64,000 nucleotides of DNA from Brienomyrus brachyistius (Eukaryota; Chordata; Actinopteri; Osteoglossiformes; Mormyridae), in contig NC_064552.1 in assembly GCF_023856365.1 (NCBI RefSeq), positions 4,429,200 to 4,493,199 of the forward strand, in the 5' to 3' direction. Of the stretch, positions 25,201-35,900 are shown piece by piece. Position numbers and translations under genes: made by a program. Each line of letters begins with the position of its first letter. The first letter of the stretch is position 1. The notes beneath the pieces were generated by a model. That model was not told where the DNA came from. It saw only the letters and a program-made list of their open reading frames with translations, and did no database searches.

Positions 25201-28200
25201 AACATTTTCCGAAATAGTTGCCCGTTGAGCGAGGGCTGCCCTGAACATTTGCCCGGGGGACGTCAGGCAGTCGGACGCCCTCCGAAATATTTGTGACCTC
25301 AAGAGTTTGAACACGGGATTTCACACCCGTGTGCCAAAAGGTCACGCTTCAGTCAGCAGCTGCAAGTGGCAGGACCCGCCACCAGAGTTAGCCCCCCCGC
25401 ATCCTAAAATGTAAAAAAAAATTGTGCACAACCACTAGAAAGACAGGGAGTTTCTAACAACTCATATGTTAAAATGCTCTGTTAAATGCACAAGAAATGT
25501 TTTTATTTCAAATGGGTGATTCCTGTATTTATCCTAACAGATAAACTGTTTGTCATCACTTCTATCAGTCAATATATGTCAGTGGTGTTCGGGGGTGGGG
25601 GTGGGGGGCGCAGTGAACAGGGGGGTTGTGGGGGGCTGGGAGGGAATTTTCAGATTCTGGAGAGAAGTCAGCAGGTAGTAATTACTCACAGTGAGTAAAA
25701 CCCGAGAGCAAACAAGCAGATTGTACTACCGCTTTCATCTCCGCTGTTTAAGATATCATGCCGGGGAGGCATGGGGGGGGGGGGTGCAGAGGGGGGGGGT
25801 CCATCTGCTCTGCTGCCTTTGCAGCCTAAGATGTCACTCCTCAGTCAATTGCACGGAGGCCTGTTCTTTACTACAAATCTACTGTCCATTGACTCTACGG
25901 TCTGCTGACAGATGCTGCGTGGGCACGGTGATGCGAAAATGGGGAGATATGGGGGGGGGGGACTTCAACCCCCCCCCCCCCCAAACATACTGATAAGGCT
26001 TCAGGATACAAGGTTCAAGCCCAAGGCACAAGATTATAAAAAGGCCAATCATTTTGACCCTTTTATTATTGTTTCCTGTTAGAAACAAAAACATCCACTG
26101 CTGCCCCCCCCCCCGGCCACTCAGCTCCTCCCCCGTCTGAGAATTGTGCAGTGCGGGAGGCGCCTTCCAGCTTCCCATGAAGCTTTGAAGGTCGATGCCG
26201 GGCCGGGCCGGGCTGGCGTCGTCGGGAGGGGAATGTGGGATGCACCGGTCAGGAGAGGGGCCGGGGGTCTGAGGTTGTACTTACATGACTTGGAAGGGGC
26301 AGTTGGGCGTATGCAGGAACTTGAGCTCGCGGATGGCCCGCTGCGGGACGGTACTGACAGTCGAGCGGCACCAGCACCTCTCCACCATGCCGAACGGCTT
26401 TGCTGGGGGGTGGAAGTCAAAACAAAAGGGTCAGTGTGACATCTTTCACCCCCATGACCCCCCATTGTGTCAGCCCTAGCAGGGAAAATCCTCCTTTAAT
26501 CAGCAGCCACCTTTCTAACTTTTCTAATACATACTGAAGAAGCTACTGATGATTGTGACTCTAAGGTAAAACTGCCGTTCCCCAGTACTGTACATTTCTG
26601 TTGTCCGATCAGCAACCATGCTCACAACCCTGCCGCGTCTTTTACCCTGTTAAATACCTTCTTCGCTATAGTCAGAGGGGGGAAAAAATCTTGTAAAAGT
26701 GAGAGAGCGAAACGCTTCAGAAACACTTGTGCACACAACGGCCACACGTAAGAAAAACACGCTGATGAGAAACAAACGAGATTCTGAGATTTTAGCTCCT
26801 TTACCGTTTCTTAGATGCTTCATTTCGTAAAAAAAATACAGCTGCATGAAATAAATTAAATGAACTGGCCGCTGTACACGTTGTAATATATATTTTTTGA
26901 TTAGGTGTTGATTGCCTGCATTTTGTTGTATGTCGTCAGCAAAATGGCATTTCGGTGCCCTGACCCGTATTTTTTTAATTCGCTGAGTATGTCCACCCTG
27001 CGAATGACTGCGTACATTAATGTAATTGTAAATAAAAGTTTCCATGGTAAACAGCAATAAATTGCGACTAAAACATGCCTATTCTGTGTTTAATGATGTG
27101 GCTGCATGTTTTCGTTACCCGTGTCTTTCCGTAAGAGTTAATAAAAGGTGTAAAGCAACCTTTTCTTGGAGTTGAACATTGTCCTTAAAACTCAAACTGC
27201 GGAAAACACAAACCTTGGCTTTATAACAAATCCCTGAACTGCGGTGAAATGCATGTATATCCTCCTAAATGACTATACTTCAGTTAAGACTGTTCTTTTT
27301 CTTAAACGAACGTCTTAATGATTATTTGCTCCCAGACATTTCTGAAGTGGATTCTTTAATCGTTTCTGCAGCGAGTGTAATAAAATGTGGTGGGTGAGAG
27401 GTATATAAACACCAAACCTGAGATGTTTTAAATATTGGTTTTAAAGTCGAACCGTTTGCGGCACTGAACACTGCACCTCAGTACATTTGAATCAAGTGTC
27501 AACTAATTACTTAATTGTCGGGCGTATAAATTCTCAAAATGCTTCCACTTGGAAACGTAAGTTCCTCTTTTAAAAGCGCGAAATGCCACTTAAACACCAA
27601 CGAACATTTTCGGCAACAATTGAACGCCATTATGATGGTAATAAAATGACCATTAAGGCGCAACAAAGGATGATTCCAACAGGACATCTACTGCTATTAC
27701 AACGGGTTTGCTTAATCCGTCAATTAGTGGGTCATTAAAAGAAGGAAAAAGGAGAAACAAATACACAACATGCCCAGGCAAACATCAAATGCAGGGTCGC
27801 GTTGCTCATTTGCTTGATTTTCCAGTTCAGCATTTCCAGAATAAATCCATGTGTATCGTATGCGTAGCGTATTGAACTTAACGGACCGTAATTTGAAGAT
27901 ACATAAAAACACAGAACAACGATGTGCTTAACTAACTGCATTACATTCTGTGCGAAGTAATTGTAGTAATTGTAATTGTAGACTGATGTCAATGTCTTAC
28001 CCGTACAACTTATATATTTAAAATGGTGTAAAATAATTCTCAAATAACGTAAATTAAAATGAAAAATTATACCATACACTGTGAACTCGTCGTCCCTAAG
28101 TTTACCGATCTTGAAGTAAAATTCTTACTGTAAAACTGCAAAACCACTTAATTCCAGCAAATTAATAAAATCACACTCTAAGCATCGCATGTTCAAACAT

Positions 28201-28461
28201 TTTCCACTAAACTGACACTTAAAATGATACATAGTATAAATGATACATAATATACATAGTTAAACTTGCAGTGAGGGAAATGCAATGTAACGCGCAAGGA
28301 CCTTACAGAAAAAGGCACGTATTGATCAGGGTGCAGAAGAGCGCAAAACGGCCAAAGAAGATGCCGAAAGGCACCAGAGATGCAGCAAACTCACCATGCG
28401 ATGTGCGGGCATACAGCGCCACCGCCAGCAGCACCGTCAGCGACAGCACTTTGACATCCAT
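22176..28461 (-). CDS. cxcl12: cxcl12 (stromal cell-derived factor 1), four coding exons
   Basis: CXC chemokine, secreted ligand of CXCR4 and ACKR3/CXCR7, which guides migrating primordial germ cells, lateral line, neurons and blood progenitors in fish. The spliced reading frame joins 28395-28461, 26285-26402, 23904-23987 and 22176-22206 into 300 nt (99 residues plus TAG), a normal length for fish Cxcl12. Visible features are a hydrophobic signal peptide (residues 1 to about 22), the mature Lys-Pro N-terminus (24-25), the CXC motif CWC (32-34), the other two conserved cysteines (57 and 72), the segment RELKFLHTPNCPFQVIAKLK (47-66), the helix WLQQYLKNALNK (79-90) and a basic tail. All introns are GT-AG, with phases 1, 2 and 2 as in vertebrate CXCL12. 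Introns measure 1992, 2297 and 1697 bp. Whether this is the cxcl12a or cxcl12b paralogue cannot be settled without a tree or synteny. Family assignment is essentially certain. Confidence 0.97.
23460..23610. repeat. Inverted repeat in cxcl12 intron 3, likely interspersed element
   Basis: Arms at 23504-23530 (CACGTTTTTGCTCCCTCCCA..) and 23568-23594 (TGGGAGCTGGGAGAGAGCAA..) pair with few mismatches around a 37-nt loop containing CCAATGAAGAACATCGAATA. The wording matches a repeat I associate with many fish genomes. Confidence 0.55.
23904..23987 (-). CDS. cxcl12: cxcl12 coding exon 3: beta strand 3 and C-terminal helix
   Basis: This 84-nt exon follows the acceptor CTATGCAG (AG at 23988-23989). 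It encodes AKLKNNKEVCINPETKWLQQ and then YLKNALN plus two bases of Lys90. Cys72 pairs with one cysteine of the CXC motif in this fold, and WLQQYLKNALNK is the C-terminal amphipathic helix. The donor is AACAA|GTAAGG. If it is not used, the same bases read AAG TAA (stop at 23900-23902) and give a 90-residue alpha-like form. If it is used, exon 4 adds nine residues. Confidence 0.96.
25951..25982. repeat. G11-loop-C14 hairpin in cxcl12 intron 2
   Basis: Eleven G (25951-25961), ACTTCAA, then fourteen C (25969-25982) could form an uninterrupted 11-bp G:C stem with a 7-nt loop. Confidence 0.85.
26285..26402 (-). CDS. cxcl12: cxcl12 coding exon 2: CXC core
   Basis: This 118-nt exon follows a pyrimidine-rich acceptor (CCCCCCAG, AG at 26403-26404) and ends in a GTAAGT donor (26279-26284). 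It encodes residues 23-61 and two bases of Ile62. Key parts are the N-terminal signalling residues KPFGMVER, the CXC motif CWC and the N-loop RSTVSTVPQRAIRELKFLHT, followed by PNCPFQV with the third cysteine. A Cys-X-Cys followed by a fish-type RSTV loop separates it from CC chemokines and from CXCL8-like genes, which carry ELR. The true frame contains no internal methionine-started reading frame of note, so simple ORF calls here fall in wrong frames. Confidence 0.96.
28395..28461 (-). CDS. cxcl12: cxcl12 coding exon 1: signal peptide
   Basis: The 67-nt coding part starts at the ATG (28459-28461) and ends in a GTGAGT donor (28389-28394). It encodes MDVKVLSLTVLLAVALYART followed by S and H, plus the first base of an alanine codon (phase 1). 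The charged start followed by a Leu/Val/Ala core is a classic secretory signal. Cleavage is expected just before the Lys-Pro that opens mature CXCL12. The methionine was chosen because it begins the signal peptide and because the exon boundary and phase match the family. No competing in-frame upstream ATG was noted in the roughly 100 nt preceding it. Confidence 0.95.
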
Positions 28462-28600
28462 AGTTTGCGACAAAGGAGATTTTCCCTCAAGCTAGACTCC
28501 AGGACAAGTGTGACCGGCGAGCGCGACGCGCAGCATTAGAGGATCTCCTCGGAGGGGTGACCCACGGGGGTGTGGCCTCGGCCTGATTTATCCCCGCTGG
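28462..28600 (-). promoter_or_regulatory. Putative cxcl12 core promoter and 5' UTR
   Basis: Reading on the gene strand, a TATA-like GATAAATC (28585-28592) is followed by a CACCC-box-like CCACACCCCC (near 28566-28577) and then a CpG-bearing segment (GCTGCGCGTCGCGCTCGCCGG, about 28512-28532) before the ATG. A start about 30 bp below the TATA-like box would give a 5' UTR of roughly 95-100 nt, typical for CXCL12. The transcription start is inferred, not shown. Confidence 0.45.
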
Positions 28601-28941
28601 CAGGACTGACTTCCTCCATTAAACAGTCCGCCTGAAAAAGCAGGCTGCACTATGACTTTTACTTTTCTTTCGCTCGCATGTACAACACCCGGGCTATTCA
28701 AAGAAAGGTGGGACCCCGAGAGTAGTTCAATATGGTTTTATTACACCCGGCTGATTCGTTATTGTTCACCGAGCCAACAGTGTGTCTTATATGTATATAA
28801 GGTATAGTCAAGCCTGCATGACCTTAAATTGTTAAACATTTAGGTCAATGATGCCGGAATTCTTTTCATGGCAGACACTTTACCGTGTGAGCCACTGCGG
28901 TTTTTCAGCGTTTAGTCACATAGACTAAGTAGACTAAAACG

Positions 28942-28993
<52 letters not shown>

Positions 28994-29640
28994 GAAAGAG
29001 ACCCACAAAAGAAAGTCTCAAATGTTAACAGGTGTTGGAAAATTGACTCTTAGATAAAGACCATTTTTTCTGTGCTTGCTGGTTTTCAGAATAATTATGT
29101 TAATCTTAATAGCTTTCCATTGGGTTCTCCAAGGATTTTTTTTTATTTGTAAGGAATGATGTCTGCGTGTACAGGACGCAGATGTTTTTTTGTGTTCGCC
29201 CTCCCAGAGTGGTGCTGCGTGGACCCTCACCTCGTACCAAACGCATTATTCACCGTCAATACGGGCGTTTGTATGCGGGTGTTTGTACGATCCAGACTGC
29301 CGCTTTACCAAAAACGGGGATCACTGGGAATCGCCCTCAAGGTCACTTGCACATTTTTTTCTTGTCGTCTGGAAATGAGTAGTTTGTCGTGCATGATGGA
29401 GGAAACATGAATCATTATAGTGATTATACTGATAGGCCAATTCAACCGAAGGTAAACTGTTAAGTGCACAAAAGAAAAAATAAAACTTTCACTCTTGCGA
29501 AAGTCAATTGTAAAAACACCAATTTGATTCAATATCATTTTGGATCTCAGTTCCAGCTATCTGTTTAAAAACGCAACGTACACACATTGAATTTCATGAA
29601 TCAATAATAATATACAACAAAGATGATTTTGTAGGGAAAA
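28601..29640. other. Upstream flank of cxcl12
   Basis: Contains the (GA)n tract and no coding sequence. Enhancers could be here, but nothing specific was recognised. Confidence 0.5.
28941..28990. repeat. (GA)n microsatellite
   Basis: About 50 bp of nearly pure GA, roughly 480 bp upstream of the cxcl12 start codon. Confidence 0.95.
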
Positions 29641-29952
29641 TATGCGGTCAGAAAAAAATAGTACCAGTTTGTACCTTTACTTGTCACTGGGGCTGTACCC
29701 TCAAGGGCCCGCCAGTTGTACCCTTAGCTATGGATAATTGTACCTTTTAAGGTACAGAAATGGATTAGGCTATGAGCAATGTTTTTGTACCATTGGAGTA
29801 CACTAATGTTGTTTGGACAATTTTCGTACCTTAAATTAGACTAAAAGGTACGTTTACCTACAGTTAGGTCACAACTGGCAGACCCTTGAGGGTACAGACC
29901 CAGTGAGAAGCAAAGGTACAGCCTGGTACTATATTTTTCTGACATTGTATAG
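29641..29952. mobile_element. Palindromic MITE (copy 1), long terminal inverted repeats
   Basis: The two ends are inverted copies over about 80 bp, both reading inward GTCAGAAAAA, then AGTACCAG..TGTACCTTT, TCACTGGG.CTGTACCCTC and GCCAGTTGT. The centre is rich in GGTAC and GTACC. No transposase is present, so it is a non-autonomous DNA element. It lies about 1.2 kb upstream of the cxcl12 start codon. The flanks suggest a TA-type target site, but this is uncertain. Confidence 0.8.
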
Positions 29953-32900
29953 CTAGTACGATTTAAAGTCAACGACAGCTACAAAAATGCTCTTGTTTTA
30001 TAATTTTCTTTGGTTTACTATCATTCCTTTGTGGTTAAATTCATACATAACGCTAACACTGTCACCCCCCCACCCCAGAACGCTCATGGGACAAGATCCG
30101 GGATGATAACACGGTGGTGACAGACCCCCGATTTTCGGTTGCTGTCGACAAAGTGGAGCTGGGGAAATTCACACCCCCCTCCCTCCCCAGGCTGGTGCAG
30201 GCTGCACTGGGGCACCTTCGGCGTGAAGCGTTTGATCATGCGGGGCAAAGAGGCACTTTTATGGCCCAAGTCGCACGGCGCCTGATAGAGTTTCACCAAA
30301 TAAGCATCTCGCTGAAACTGCACTGGTTTCACCACGAAATACACGACTTCAGGCTTGTACCAATTTCCTCAGTGTGCTGTCAAAGTCTCCCCTTTATTTT
30401 TGCTGTCTGATTAAAACGTATATGTTCTGTTTTCTCACACATGAAGGAAATAAGATCTCTCGTTGCCTTGCGATAAAGCAAACACCTTGTCATCGACTGA
30501 AACGCATTTGAAATCGAGGAAAAAGTCGCGGGTTTTGCCAAGAAAGCAGAAAGGCGGCCAGTCAAAGTCATATTACAAATAACACGATCTGTGTGTTTAT
30601 GACAAATATATACACTTTTATTTTTTTATAAAGAATTTATAAAGTCACTTAGCATCACAGGAAAACGTCAACAAGCAATTCCTACGTTTATCAAACAAAA
30701 CGCTTATTCTACATTTTCCCTTAATTTGTCCTTCGCCAGCGGTTACAGAAAAATTTCCCGGGCTCTCCGATGGTAAAATGTTTGCGAAGTCTGGTTTATT
30801 TTATACCGAGTCTAAATGGGATTCCTTAGTCGGGTGTAAGGTTGCTACACAAATAAACATTAGCGCAAGAAGTCATAAATAAATAAAAATATATATAAAC
30901 TAGTAAATGTCAGGATAGTGTAAGTGAAATACCCAAGGCAGACTGCAGCAAACCAACAGCTGGTAATACGCACACTTAGAAGTAATAGCATGCTATAGAT
31001 ATGAAGCAGAAGTGCCTTTAAAAGCTGGATTAGATGTAACAGGGAGCTGCCGGTGGTATCAGATAAAAAGCCTTGGACGTTGTCATTCTGGATCACGCCC
31101 GCGAGACATTAGCAGGCAGTGTGGAGGGTCGGTCCGGACTTCTCCAAACACACAGCCCAGCAAAGGGAAGCCAGCTTTCTTATCAGATCACACTTGTGTC
31201 TGTTCTTCAATCGGCTTTTCTCCACACCAGCAGAGTAGGATGGTACTTGAAACCCTCCCCCCACCAGGAAAGGGGGGAGGGGCAAAGATCTGGTCCTGGT
31301 TTCTGGAGGGGGGGAAACTAGACCATTGCTTCCAGTGTGTCCCACAGCTGACTGCCCCTCTGTGTGAAGCAGGATCTGATTTATCATAACGTTGTTGTTG
31401 CGTATCATTCTGTCGATGAAGTTCTGCTGATGTTGGTTACATGTGCTTCGATCAAACGACCTTCTGGTCGCAGACCCTTCTATTCAGCATCCACATCACC
31501 CGCTGACTCCTTGTGGTGTTCTTCTGGACGGTGCAGCGGGTTTGAGCCCTTAGCGGTTACCCCTTAGGTCTTCCAGCCTCCTGTGCTCCCGGATCAGACC
31601 TGGGTTCCGGGTTGCAGAAGATTCTGGTAGATTCTCACCTCATTGCATTTACCCCATTGACAGTCCACATGTTCCCCATTCGTGCAGAGAGATATTTAAC
31701 CATGATGTTCATATTTAGATCAAGGTTACAGGAGAGATCATTCCTACCCATCAACCATTAGTTTGCACTGGTTCCCAGTAAACAGTATCGCTGGTAATGC
31801 AATTGTTTGAGTATGTGAATTGCTAAGACTTCAGAAACAGGCACCTTAGTTTTAAAGATATGCAGCATTTTTAGTAATAAACTAGATTTCAGAACTTGCA
31901 CTAGTTACAGTTTCAGTCAGTTGTGTCCGGGATGCTGAAGTACTGGTCCAATTGGAGGAGTTAATTAAAAGGTTTGCACCAGTGCAAAGCTCCAGCCCTT
32001 GACCCGTGCAGCGCTGAGCTCCCGATTGTGTCGACTGCTGCATCGCCGTTGAGTGAATTACCCGCCTCGTAATTGGAATCCCCCCGGGACAGCCCCGCAC
32101 CCCTTCGACAAACCCCTGTGTTCTCCAGAAGTAAAAAAGGGGACCCCGAATACGGAGAGAAAAGATGGAAAGGTCGGCTTTTTTTTCCGTGGCACCGGGG
32201 GCAGAGTGAAAGGACACCCCCTGCAAAAAGAAAACAGAGCAAACGCCCCATCGAGTGTGTTGGGGGCCTCGCGGTCTGTTTATCGAGAGCATAGTTTGGG
32301 GCATCAGGGGTCGCCATGGTCTCCTCAATTTAAAGGTGCAGGACACGTTCTGCATTGCGGACACTTTCAATGGAGTTCAAGTGTAGGGTCAGGAATGGGA
32401 CCGGGGGGGGCGCACCGGTCCAGTGAATAGGGTAGGGGGTGGCCTGGGTTATTTAGGATGAGAATAGATCAAATTTCAACCAAAAACAACGCAGGTGTCC
32501 CAGTAAAGGAAGAAGGTGCGTCACCCAACAATGGCTTCAGGAGAGGGTGGAGTTCGGACGTAGCTGATCGGTAAATGACCACACCCTCCCATCACTTGGA
32601 AGATGCATGTTTAGCGCACATACTATGCTATGCAACATGGGCCGTGCATTTCCCTGCTCGGACTCGGCACTGGTTTATATTTCACCTCTGGCAGTGGACG
32701 TCATGGCAACCCGATCTCTCCTGGGATGGAGCTGCCTTCGGCCGTGTTATTGGCGGTCGGCGGCCCATTTGGAGGAGGATGACGGGTGTCGGAACATGGC
32801 GGGAGACGGGGTCCGGCTCTCGGTGACTCAGCGGGTCACATGGTGGCAAACCAGAGCAGACACAGCAGACCATGACTAATAAAACGCCCTTTCATGTGCT

Positions 32901-35900
32901 GCTCAAACCCCGCGGTCGTTCCTTTCCGCTTAATCGCCGGCGTTCCCGTGAGGCCCTGAGATTAAGGCGTAATGACTTCTAGTTAAGTGCCGCAGAATTG
33001 TTCCGTAACGTGGAGCCTCACAGTATGCAGCTGGCCGGTATCCCCCCCCCCCCCCCCCCCAGGGGCGCAGGAAGGACCCCAGATCGGCAACCTTCACGCT
33101 ATCACCCTGCGGCTGCTAACGCCGAGGCTACGCGCCACCATGGGAGGGTGGGCATAGATGGTGCATTACATGTGGCTAGGGGGTGGGGTGTCACAAGTGA
33201 GGACAGGAGCTCCGCGTCACAGACATCCGATCTGAATCCGCCCCCCCCCCCCCCCAAAATGTACAAAAAACTTAATCATACATTACACATCATTTAGTAA
33301 ACGAACATTTAGTACACATAGTAAACTGTGGCAGCGTATACATATACATTCACCACAATTGGCAGCAGATTAGCTAAATCACAGTGTCTGACTCACCGTG
33401 TTGCAATAGTAGCGCTTCGCTTAACTCCTTGTAAGCTTCAGATCAGCCACGCTCATCCTGCATTTGGGATCGGCCGGAAATGCAGGTGGACTTTCTGGAA
33501 GGAGACAGACGCTACAGTGACTGCCGGGAAGCGTAGGAACGCCCCCCCCACAGACCATTAAAAGAAAGCATCGGATTAAGGGCGTGAAAGCGAGCTTCCT
33601 TCTATCCCGTCCATCAGGAAACGTTAAGCCGTACGTCTCTAACACCAGGCCATCAAAGCCACTCTTGGAGCGCTGACTTGCCGTCTGATTTCCCCGCTAA
33701 GCGTCGCTCTGATTCGCTGAGATAAAGCCGCCGTGATTAGAGTGGAACGCAGCAAAGTCGGAGCTGCATAATGCCGATTTACCAGCTGCTAAATGGGTCA
33801 CGCTCTTCCCTGTCTAATTCTAAAGGTTAATCAATGGCCATTTCCTTAAAGGAGTTTATTTTGGCTCGGTGCTGAGCCCCAGCTGAAGGCCTGTAATCTT
33901 TCATCGCTCGCAGAGCCTCGCGGACGGAGTCCATGGTGAAATCGAAGAAACATTTGGGCCCTTTCATCTTCACAAAAGGCATAAACAGGGCGTCATTCTG
34001 CGATATTGCTGGATAGCAGAACCCTAACAGCTTAACCCGCTCATCATACAGACAAGGGCGCCATGGTAACCAGTGCCCAGGGTTCGACCTGTACTGTTTA
34101 GATGGTGCTCCAGATTTAACCGTGACCATATTGTGGGACACCAAGAGGCAAAAGCAAATCCTTGAAGGTGAGGAATTCAGCTTCTGCCAAACAAAACGGT
34201 TTTTCGTCACCGCTAGTTCTATCCGTCTTACTTAAGCTGTCTGCAGGAGTTTTAACCCAAAGAGCCTCATGCTTAAATGCTTACAGGCAGTTCGTTCAGC
34301 TCCAAAGGCGCCAAACAGCTTTCATGACACCACCCGGCGTGTTCGACGGCTGATTTCCTCCAGAACTCCCAAAACGTGGCAGCCCAGTGCCTGCAAGCCG
34401 GTCAGGGATTTACTCGCCGTTCAAAATGTAATATTTTTCAGAAATGCCTCCCAGATGTGGGCCAATTAATAAATATTTCACCCATCATGCAACGAGACAC
34501 ATCAAAAGGCAGCGTAAAAAGACCTCTGTTGGTATAGATTCTCAAAAATGTATGTTTTTCTTCTTAAATACCGAGAGAGACAAGCTTTGCTGGATTCAGA
34601 AACTGTAGAAATCGGCTGAGCTCTAGAGCCAGAGGCTCATTTTCTTGTTGTGAACAATAAACGCCTTGAAGGAGAATAAGACCCCCCCCCCCCCCGATGG
34701 CATTCAGGGGCCCCTCATCATCACCCCTCACATTCCCCACCCCACCCCCAATGGTTGTAATCTGAAATACACACACATCACCCACCTAACGAATGGTCGT
34801 GTCCTGTTAAGTGATCACTGATACATAGCATCCATCTGAATGGACAACAGGGCAATGGCGAAAGCAGGACAAAGGACACCCCCCCCATCTTTTGGGGGGG
34901 TAGGGGGTGTTACTTCTCAGGAAAGGCATGGACGTGTAAGCAACCTGGGCTTTCATCAGCTCTGAGGAAGAAGTGCAGGAATGAGTCCCCTGTGCGATGC
35001 TAATAGGAAGAAGAATAAAATAAGACCCCCCCCTTCACATGCTTGGAGTGCCACGTCTCATTTGATCTACACTAAACACGCGGAATCCCATTGGACACAG
35101 CAGCTGAGCCTGGGTTTGGTGTCCGGGTGACCGCACACATCGCAAAGAGCCAAGAGGGGCTTCATGCCTTCTGGGACGGACTGCAAAATAAAAAACCCAT
35201 TTCGGTGCTGGGGGAGCCGCTGGCACCCATGCAGGACCCGGTTCCCTCTCAGGGCCCCAAGGCTGGACAGAGCAACAGATGATTAGGGTCCGTGAGCAGG
35301 TCGAATCCGAAAGCCCCCACAGTGAACGTGGCCAAAAGCGTTACACAGGAACCTGGCCGCCATCGCCGCTACAACCACTGCGACCCCCCCCCTCGCATTC
35401 TCAGTGTCCCAGAATTCTGCTTTTATTTCTTTTCGATTCACTGTCTTGTCATCTGCCAGCGATGCTGGGGTGTCATACACGGGGTCACCAGATCATGGTA
35501 AAAGCCTGTCCCCCTGTCCGCAGCCCCCGGCCCGGCTCCGGCAGATCAAATGGCCCGGGGGGGGGATCCACGGCCCCGCAGCACGCGTGAAATGCCCCAC
35601 GAGCTGGTAGGGGGGCGATGCTGGCTTGCCGGAGTCCCACTGTTGTCATGTGGGAGTGCGGTGGAGAATAGCTGCTCGTTAGGCTTTGTTAAGGCCGGAG
35701 TCTGGCGCTGTCTCAACAAGGCCACCAATTCACGCCTCAGAAAGCTTCCATTGCCGTATCCATTCCGTACAGGCCTTCCATTCTCTAAACAAACTCTTTC
35801 CTTCCACGTCGTCGTTCAGGGGTCCGATTTTAACCACCTCCCCCCTCCCCCATTTTACACAGCTGTCTGTTTACTCTGGAATTTGAATGAGGTTCTTCTT

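Noticed and set aside
26121..26465. 114-codon minus-strand reading frame over cxcl12 exon 2, and plus-strand frames 26146-26479
   Set aside because: They are out of frame with the chemokine exon, whose correct frame is fixed by the cysteine pattern and splice phases.
31882..32370. 162-codon minus-strand reading frame
   Set aside because: No domain, signal or splice context, and overlapping frames on the opposite strand are equally open.
33827..34210. 127-codon minus-strand frame with a fairly protein-like middle (ALFMPFVKMKGPKCFFDF)
   Set aside because: I recognise no family, and no neighbouring exons were found. It is worth a database search but not strong enough to list.
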